Shown: piece after piece, positions 31,108 through 36,773 of the stretch
How the letters are laid out: each line of letters begins with the position of its first letter
How positions within the stretch are numbered: the first letter of the stretch is position 1
Source of the DNA: Flavobacteriales bacterium
Lineage (GTDB): Bacteria > Bacteroidota > Bacteroidia > Flavobacteriales > PHOS-HE28
Assembly: GCA_008016945.1 (NCBI GenBank)
Contig: SSGN01000116.1
Coordinates: 1 to 36,773, forward strand
DNA length: 36,773 nt
Direction: 5' to 3'
The notes under the pieces: generated by a model
What the model saw: only the letters and a program-made list of their open reading frames with translations
Told to the model about the DNA's origin: nothing
Database searches by the model: none
Program-made: the position numbers and the translations under genes

Positions 31108-34100
31108 TTAGTGCTGGATCACCAGGCGCTCGGTGTAAGCCTTGCTGCCGGCGGTAACACTCACCATGTAGATACCATTGGCCAGCTCACCGTTCAGCTC
31201 CAGGGCCGTGTTCACCATGCCATCCTGCACCGCGATCGTGCGGGCGGACACCTTCTTCCCCGTGAGGTCGTAGATGTCCACGCTCACCGTTCCCACGCCC
31301 GGCTCCACGCTGCCCACGCTCACAAAGAGCTGGTCGCCACGGTTCGGGTTCGGGTACATCGTGAAGGTGCTGTGGCCGCTGATCGCCAGGTTGCTACCAC
31401 CGCCTTGGCCGGAGCCGCCGCTGATGGTCACTTGGCACACCGTGCCCCAATCCTGCGCATCCGCACATGCGGCGGCCTGATCGGTCGTAGCCGGACCGAA
31501 GCACCAGGTGGCGCCACCATCCAGGCTCACACGCACATCAACATCGTAGGTCTTGGTGGCTTGCAGGGGAGTTCCGCTGGTCCAGTTCAGCACCAGCTGC
31601 GCGCTCTTCTGCGGCGGGCGTACGATGCAGATACCCTCCCCGGCGATCCGGAAACGGAACTGGTAACGCACGTTGCTGCTGGCCACCGCTGGCACAGGCT
31701 GCGGCGGGTTGGCATAGATGCGGTTGGCCGGACGGCTGGAACCGCCGAATTCGCGGATCACGCCACAGCTGTAGTCGCTGGTGTTCGCCGGATCATCCTG
31801 CAGCTTCACACGCGGGCAGGCCGCCAGAGCAGCGTCGATCTTGAACTGGCAGGCCGGGCCGAACTCCTGGTTCACTCCCGCCACACGGCCGCGCACGCGG
31901 ACGTTCAACAGCGTGTTCGCCGGGAGGTGCGGCGTAGCACCGCTGTTCACCCAACCGTTCACCTTGAAGTGGCAGGCGCGCAGTGCTCCGCTGCCAAAAC
32001 CATCGCTCGTGGCGTGGCTGCGGAAACGACGGAAGCTGTAGCCACCATTGGGGTTGTAGAACCAGAACTCGTAACCGCTGTTGGCGTTGCTCACACCATA
32101 CTGTGCCGATACCAACGGATCGGCCGCGGCCACGATGAACTTGTTGTTCACCCAGTCCAGCTTGTCGCAGCTGCTGTGGATCAGCTGGCCGGTGCCCAGC
32201 GGCAGGCAGAAGCCTTGTGCCGCGCGGCTCTCGGAACCCGTGCTGAAGTTGTTCCTGTTGTCGATGATCCGCTGGCCGCTGTTGGTGCGCAGGATGTAAC
32301 CACCGGTGGTCATGCCATCGCCGGCCGCATCCAGTACACGCAGGTAGAAGCAGCCGTTCGGCAGGCAGGTACCGTTGGTCTCAACGCCATCTTGGGCGTT
32401 CAACGGACCACCTTGCTGCACCACGAAGTCCGTGCCTTGCTCCACCAGCTCCCAGGTGGTCTGCCCGGGGTTGCCGTCCGTCTGGAACTCCAGCGTCAGA
32501 TCGTTGCTGCAGGGCACAGGACCGGAGCCCACGCACTGGCAATCCTCATCCAACGTGCCCGAGGTGAACAACGGACCCGCATAGCAAGGCTGCCCTAGTT
32601 GGGCACATGGTTCGTCCACGAGCCACTCGATCACGAATTCGCCCGTAGTGGCTCCATCCTGGATCCAGTACACGTTCTGTGCGGTGCCCGTATTGTTGGT
32701 CCAGGTGTACTCTTCCAGACCGGCTTCGCAGGTAAGCACCGTGGTACCGGGGCAGGAAGTGCCGTACAGCACGCTCACGTTCGACGCATAGTCGTGCGAG
32801 GCAAAGAAGGAGATCGTGCCTCCGGGGGCCAGCGAACGGTAGAGCACCAGGTCGCCGCCGGCGAAGGTGCCACAGGGATGTGTGGACACATCGTTGTGTG
32901 CGCCCACCGTGGTCCCTTCGAACGGCGCAGTGGCCGTAGCCAGGTCGATGGCGCGTGAGCAGTCATCACCATGGATCAGGGTGAACTGGACGGCCGTGCC
33001 GTTCGCGCTGTACGAACCACTACCGCAGTCATTCCGGACATACACGTCATACGCCACGTCGAGGCTCAATCCACTGAGTGCTGCACTGGTGCCGTTGGCG
33101 GCGATCACCGTGCCCTGACCGGCAACCGCACCGGTACCCGGCGTGAATCCAGCCAAGCCATACTCCACGACCGCGTTGCCGCTGCACGTGGCGGTCCAGT
33201 TCACCGTGGCTCCGGTACCGGAATTCACGGTGTTCACGGCAATACCCGTTACCGCGTTGCAAACAGGGCTGGGTGCTGGCGTGTACGCATAGTTGAAGAT
33301 GTACACCGGACCAGGGGTGATCGCATCAGCGAGGAGATGGACGCGTTCCGTGTTGCATCCGTTGTTCGTCCAGATCACGGTCTCGTAGCCGTTCACCATC
33401 TGCACATAGGCACCGGCCAGATAGCCACCGAGGTTCGCACAAGCCAGGCTGGTGGTACCGGGGCACGCACCGCCGGTGGCGATGGTCAGCCGATTCCCGC
33501 TGCTCCAAACGCCAAGTGAAAGAGTCGCTCCAGGTTCCACATCATGATAGAACACGATGTCCCCACCGGGTTGGGCCACTCCACATGCCGAGGTGGTGTA
33601 GTCATTGCTCGCGCCGGTGGTGTTGCCGATAGTGGACCAATCCGCATGGGGCACCGTGACCAGGTCGATGGCGTTCACACAGAAGTCGCCCGCCACGATG
33701 GTGAAGGAGGTCTTGGTGGCATTCTCACTGATATCACCGCCGCCGCAATCCTGGCGCACATACACGTCATACACACCAGCGGACAGTCCAGAGAGGGAGG
33801 CCGGGCTACCAGCCACGTTCACCACGGTACCGTTCACACCGGCCGATGCACCCGTACCAGGCACGAATCCGGTGGGTCCGTACTCGACGATATAGCTGCC
33901 TGTACAACCCGCGCAGGTCCAGGTGAGTTGTGCTTGGCCCGGGCCGGTCACGCTGGCTGCGAGGGCGGTCGGCTTGGCGCAGGTAGGGGCAGGCATGATC
34001 CGGAAGTTGTCCACCCCGATATCGTTGCTGTTCGCAGCAGCGACGGTGGATCCCTTGAGGCGGATCACGGTCTGCGCCGAAGTTGATCCGATGGTGTACT

Positions 34101-35559
34101 CCTTGGTGGACCAGGGACTACCTCCAACATAGTTGTGTGAGCCCAAAAGGGTGAACGTGCTTCCTCCGTTCTGGGAAACGAGCACCTCCAAGGTTCCATT
34201 ACCCGTGTTGATGTATTCGAACCGGAGCATCTCCGTTCCGGTGCCTGCGGACATGTCCACATGGAAATCCAAGGTGCCCGTGGCGGATCCTCCTTGGCGG
34301 CTGTGGAAGCGTGCCGCCGGTGCCACGGCACCGTTGGCATCGCTATAGAAATAGCCAGAAATATTATTCCAGCCCGACTCAGCCATAGTGGTGTTACTAC
34401 GACGCCATGTACCTGCACCGAATGCCGGGGTATTGGTCCAATAGCTGGCGCCATCGGGCACATCGTTGGTGCTGCAGCGGTTGGCCCAGCCCGCGAAATC
34501 CTCGGTGTACTGCGTACCCGAAAAGACATAGTACGTGGGCGTCGGCGTGCTCACCACGATCTCCACCGGAGTGCTGGCCAAAGTGGCCGGACCGGTGGCA
34601 CAGGTCACCGCACATTGGAACCACGTGGTCGTGTTCAGGACACCACTGTTGTAGGTGGAAGACACCGCTCCACTGATGTTGCTCCAAGTAGAACCGTCGG
34701 GACTGCTTTGCCATTGGTATGAGACACCCGATCCCGGCGTGTTACCATCGATGCTCAGAGCGGTCGCCATACCCGGGCAACCCGAAGTGATCGTGGCCAA
34801 CGTATTCCCCGGGTTCGGGGCAACGCATGCGGCGGGTGGGCTGAAGGTCAACACGGTGCCGTTCCCCGGCCAAGCATTGGCAACTCCGTTGCTGAACACG
34901 TCGGTACTGGACGAGGTGGCCGTGAGCCCGGAGAGCACGTTCAGGTAGTTGGTCGGCGTGGCACCGGTGATGGCCACGTACATCCCACCCGAATTGGTCC
35001 CGGTGGCCGCACCCGCGCCATAACGGAACTCGATCACATTGGACCCCTCATACAACCACACCTGATACAACACGTTCGGTGAAGTGGCATTGTAGTCCAT
35101 CCCCACGTTCCATTGCACGATACGGATCCTATTGGGTGCGGAACCGGTGAGCACCGTGGTCACGCTGCCCGAGGCGGTCGTTCCATCGCCGGAATAGGGC
35201 AACAGGACCTGTGCATTGCTGGTGAGGTTGTAGTTGATGGCATAGGCGGTGATCGCTGTGCCACCGAGCATCATCCCTCCGTTGGAGTTGACGGAGAACT
35301 GGGTGTAGTTCGTGCCTTCGTAGTTGAACGCGAAATCGATGTTGGTGACCGCCGAGGCCGCGTCATCCTGACTCGACCCGAGCAAGGTGGAGGCACCGCT
35401 CATCGGATCCAAGGAAGCACCGCTCCCGCTGGAGAAGGAATACAAGTTCACCGTCTGTGCTTGTACAACACCAAGGAGGCCCGCACTACAGGCCAGGGCC
35501 AACAGCCCTCTACGCCAACTGGGGCGCATGGTCGGTGTGGCCGGGTCGTGGTTCTTCAT
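31108..35559 (-). CDS. Large multidomain T9SS-secreted surface protein
   Basis: A 1483-residue exported protein. The ATG at 35559 gives a signal peptide ending VVQAQ (about residue 35); an ATG at 35529 is the alternative. In order: an N-terminal beta domain (about 36-245; FAFNYEGTNYTQFSVNSNGG), an Ig-like domain (about 246-340; SYQWQSSPDGSTWSNI), a choice-of-anchor-J/MAM-like domain (about 345-520; LDFHVDMSAGTGTEMLRFEY), two copies of an FnIII plus beta-sandwich module (first starting CAKPTALAASVTG, second VCNAVTGIAVNT), a Cys-rich central part, a conserved domain (FKVNGWVNSGATPHLPANT to GEGICIVRPP), and a C-terminal type A T9SS sorting domain (FTMYPNPNRGDQLFVSV, ANGIYMVSV, ending LVIQH). Probably an adhesin or matrix protein exported by the T9SS; binding target unknown. 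It ends 18 bp before the bidirectional hairpin. Confidence 0.9.
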   Translation of the reverse strand: MKNHDPATPTMRPSWRRGLLALACSAGLLGVVQAQTVNLYSFSSGSGASLDPMSGASTLLGSSQDDAASAVTNIDFAFNYEGTNYTQFSVNSNGGMMLGGTAITAYAINYNLTSNAQVLLPYSGDGTTASGSVTTVLTGSAPNRIRIVQWNVGMDYNATSPNVLYQVWLYEGSNVIEFRYGAGAATGTNSGGMYVAITGATPTNYLNVLSGLTATSSSTDVFSNGVANAWPGNGTVLTFSPPAACVAPNPGNTLATITSGCPGMATALSIDGNTPGSGVSYQWQSSPDGSTWSNISGAVSSTYNSGVLNTTTWFQCAVTCATGPATLASTPVEIVVSTPTPTYYVFSGTQYTEDFAGWANRCSTNDVPDGASYWTNTPAFGAGTWRRSNTTMAESGWNNISGYFYSDANGAVAPAARFHSRQGGSATGTLDFHVDMSAGTGTEMLRFEYINTGNGTLEVLVSQNGGSTFTLLGSHNYVGGSPWSTKEYTIGSTSAQTVIRLKGSTVAAANSNDIGVDNFRIMPAPTCAKPTALAASVTGPGQAQLTWTCAGCTGSYIVEYGPTGFVPGTGASAGVNGTVVNVAGSPASLSGLSAGVYDVYVRQDCGGGDISENATKTSFTIVAGDFCVNAIDLVTVPHADWSTIGNTTGASNDYTTSACGVAQPGGDIVFYHDVEPGATLSLGVWSSGNRLTIATGGACPGTTSLACANLGGYLAGAYVQMVNGYETVIWTNNGCNTERVHLLADAITPGPVYIFNYAYTPAPSPVCNAVTGIAVNTVNSGTGATVNWTATCSGNAVVEYGLAGFTPGTGAVAGQGTVIAANGTSAALSGLSLDVAYDVYVRNDCGSGSYSANGTAVQFTLIHGDDCSRAIDLATATAPFEGTTVGAHNDVSTHPCGTFAGGDLVLYRSLAPGGTISFFASHDYASNVSVLYGTSCPGTTVLTCEAGLEEYTWTNNTGTAQNVYWIQDGATTGEFVIEWLVDEPCAQLGQPCYAGPLFTSGTLDEDCQCVGSGPVPCSNDLTLEFQTDGNPGQTTWELVEQGTDFVVQQGGPLNAQDGVETNGTCLPNGCFYLRVLDAAGDGMTTGGYILRTNSGQRIIDNRNNFSTGSESRAAQGFCLPLGTGQLIHSSCDKLDWVNNKFIVAAADPLVSAQYGVSNANSGYEFWFYNPNGGYSFRRFRSHATSDGFGSGALRACHFKVNGWVNSGATPHLPANTLLNVRVRGRVAGVNQEFGPACQFKIDAALAACPRVKLQDDPANTSDYSCGVIREFGGSSRPANRIYANPPQPVPAVASSNVRYQFRFRIAGEGICIVRPPQKSAQLVLNWTSGTPLQATKTYDVDVRVSLDGGATWCFGPATTDQAAACADAQDWGTVCQVTISGGSGQGGGSNLAISGHSTFTMYPNPNRGDQLFVSVGSVEPGVGTVSVDIYDLTGKKVSARTIAVQDGMVNTALELNGELANGIYMVSVTAGSKAYTERLVIQH

Positions 35560-35952
35560 GAGTTTGATTGGTTTGGTTAGGGAGCAAGGCAATTCAAGGA
35601 TATCCCTTGTGCAACCAATGTATCGGGATGCAGGACCGAGGTCCGGCCGGACGGGATGGAACGTTGATGTTGGTGAAAGCGTATCCTCGTCGGAGCACAC
35701 ACCGCGCACAACATCCTTCGGGCCGTGCGCATTGCTCTATACCAGCGGTCTGTTCCGCCCGGTCTTGATACCATTTGAACATCCTATACCAGCCGGTCTT
35801 GGATGTCCAAATGAAAAAAAGGAAGTGAGGAGGCTCGGAAGCCGCGACCATCCTCTCCTACCCGCTACCCGGATCCCTCCGTGCAGAGGCCGTTTCCTTC
35901 TCTCCGCCTGAGTAGATCTTCCGTAGGCCCTACCGGGCATGTCGAGGGGGCC
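35560..35952. other. 393-bp non-coding spacer upstream of the adhesin
   Basis: No gene is supported here. On the minus strand a weak -7-like TATCCTTG (35602-35595) lies 35 nt before the adhesin ATG. Two overlapping palindromes, GGACCGAGGTCC (35633-35644) and GTCCGGCCGGAC (35641-35652), lie about 75-90 nt upstream and could be an operator. The 35771-35813 hairpin motif is described separately. A GTAGGCCC/GGGCCCTAC imperfect hairpin (35923-35956) overlaps the stop of the upstream gene and may be its terminator, without a U tract. Confidence 0.55.
35772..35813 (-). repeat. Hairpin of facing motif copies upstream of the adhesin
   Basis: CATTTGAACATCC (35772-35784) is the inverse of GGATGTCCAAATG (35801-35813) at 12 of 13 positions, with a 16-nt loop that itself contains ACC/GGT. 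In minus-strand RNA, the direction of both neighbouring genes, the single mismatch becomes a G-U pair, so the 13-bp stem is fully paired. Nearby TATACCAGCGGTCT (35739-35752) and TATACCAGCCGGTCT (35785-35799) are direct repeats. The core is shared with the porG upstream motif. No U tract follows, so it is not a classical terminator. Confidence 0.6.
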
Positions 35953-36773
35953 CTACCGATGGCCGTTGCCCAACACGGTGAGGGTGCCCGTAGCAGGTTC
36001 ATCCGTTCGCTCGCTCAACACCTCGTAGAAGTAGGTGCCATCCGGAATGCCCACCGCGCGCCAGTTGTTGTTGTAATTCGTGGACTCGAACACCACCTGG
36101 CCCCACCGATTGAACACGGTGACCGAATGTTTGGTGCCATATAGCCCGCCGATCACCCAGGCGTCGTTCTTCCCGTCTCCATTGGGCGTGATCACGTTGG
36201 GTATGTTGAGCGAACAGCCCGACTCGACCAGCACGGAGATGGTGGCGGTCTGCGGACATTCGTCGGTGGCCTGCACTTCGTACGTGGCGGTCACCAGTCC
36301 GGGGACCATGATGTACGCCCCCTGCGTACCATCGGGCCAGGTGAAGGTCACGTTCCCTGATCCGCCCGTCGCCGTGGCCTCCAAGCGCACCAGGTCGGTA
36401 TTGCATCCCAGGTAGATATCCGGTGAAAAGATCTCAAGTGGGACATAGTCTCGCAAGGTCAACAGTACCGAATCCTTGAAGATCGACCCACAGGCGGTAT
36501 TCCAAGTGGCAACCACCCACAGCGCCTCGCTTCCCTCCACCAGATCATCACCGGCCGCGTTAAGTGGAAAGGAGATCGATGTTGTTCCAGCTGGCAGAAG
36601 CACCTCGCTGCGTAGTCCTTCCAGATCCGTTCCTTGGATCCCGGCACCGCCGAATGCGAGTTGCACGGTGGCATCCGCTTGTTGCGGTGGAATGGACACC
36701 GTGATCGACCCCGGAGCGCAACCTTCGGTGAGCACCGCATCGTTCATCGGGGTAGCGGCCTCCACGTTCACAA
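35953..36773 (-). CDS. Gliding-motility-type (CHU_C/T9SS type B) surface protein, C-terminal part (partial)
   Basis: The C-terminal 273 or so codons of a protein whose start lies beyond the right edge; the frame is open to the last base. A beta-sandwich part with MNDAVLTEGCAPGSITVSIP and GDDLVEGSEALWVVATWNTA resembles the Calx-beta-like region of choice-of-anchor-L surface proteins. An Ig-like/PKD-like part follows (VRLEATATGGSGNVTFTWPD, ATYEVQATDECPQTATISV), then the CHU_C sorting domain (NIPNVITPNGDGKNDAWVI, VTVFNRWGQVVFES, GIPDGTYFYEV, GTLTVLGNGHR). Export by the T9SS and anchoring or release at the surface are inferred from that domain. Confidence 0.88.
   Translation of the reverse strand, partial: VNVEAATPMNDAVLTEGCAPGSITVSIPPQQADATVQLAFGGAGIQGTDLEGLRSEVLLPAGTTSISFPLNAAGDDLVEGSEALWVVATWNTACGSIFKDSVLLTLRDYVPLEIFSPDIYLGCNTDLVRLEATATGGSGNVTFTWPDGTQGAYIMVPGLVTATYEVQATDECPQTATISVLVESGCSLNIPNVITPNGDGKNDAWVIGGLYGTKHSVTVFNRWGQVVFESTNYNNNWRAVGIPDGTYFYEVLSERTDEPATGTLTVLGNGHR

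Noticed and set aside
31012..32598. Plus-strand 528-residue open frame opposite the adhesin 3' end
   Set aside because: His/Ala/Gly-rich shadow translation with no motif, and it reads through the palindromic terminator.
35772..35813. Rho-independent terminator for the upstream CHU_C gene
   Set aside because: On the minus strand the stem is not followed by a U tract; the A run at 35814-35820 lies on the wrong side for that direction.

Overview
The window reads as chromosomal DNA of a GC-rich Bacteroidota, most likely Flavobacteriales. Three observations support this. There are several type IX secretion (T9SS) cargo proteins with type A or CHU_C-like sorting domains, plus a porG homologue. The gene order porG-uppS-bamA-ompH-ompH-murI is the one found in Porphyromonas and Flavobacterium. 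Many genes are preceded by Bacteroidota-type -7 elements (TAnnTTTG, or TAnnTTCG here) instead of clear Shine-Dalgarno sites. No tRNA, rRNA, CRISPR array, insertion sequence or phage gene was seen.

Layout. 1-2163 (-): 5' part of a large repetitive surface protein that runs off the left edge. 2444-9104 (+): TonB-dependent receptor, DUF5689-type lipoprotein and two paralogous T9SS-secreted OB-fold proteins, facing a secreted endonuclease/exonuclease/phosphatase protein (9207-10247, -). Together these look like a nucleic-acid or phosphoester scavenging locus. 10373-12545 (-): pdxJ, an alpha/beta hydrolase and an orphan exported protein in a tight operon. Divergent from pdxJ, 12622-22803 (+) is a long envelope-biogenesis cluster: CBS-domain protein, a single-POTRA Omp85 protein, nadK, porG, uppS, bamA, three OmpH/Skp chaperones and murI. 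22790-23308 (-): gamma-carbonic anhydrase-like protein. 23388-26514 (-): three-gene probable metal (copper) operon of a small Cys-rich membrane protein, a TonB receptor and an HMA-domain protein, ending at a strong hairpin. 26609-27223 (+): Nfu-type Fe-S scaffold. 27277-29681 (+): a coupled trio of barrel-less CarboxypepD_reg/TonB-plug protein, ECF sigma factor and membrane anti-sigma-like TPR protein. 29750-30976 (+): lysA. 31108-35559 (-): a 1483-residue T9SS adhesin. 35953-36773 (-): C-terminal part of a gliding-motility-type (CHU_C) surface protein that runs off the right edge.

How the genes connect. BamA and Skp assemble the outer-membrane barrels (TonB receptors, Omp85, T9SS parts). PorG is a T9SS component that exports the surface proteins in the window. 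UppS, MurI and LysA supply lipid carrier, D-Glu and meso-DAP/lysine for peptidoglycan.

The least explained features are four. A degenerate motif (core CCATTTGGACATCC) recurs as facing inverted copies in the porG and adhesin upstream regions. Several -7 elements lie 4-7 nt from the start codon, implying leaderless mRNAs. A plug-only receptor-like protein is coupled to a sigma/anti-sigma pair. The OB-fold/nuclease neighbourhood has no assigned function.
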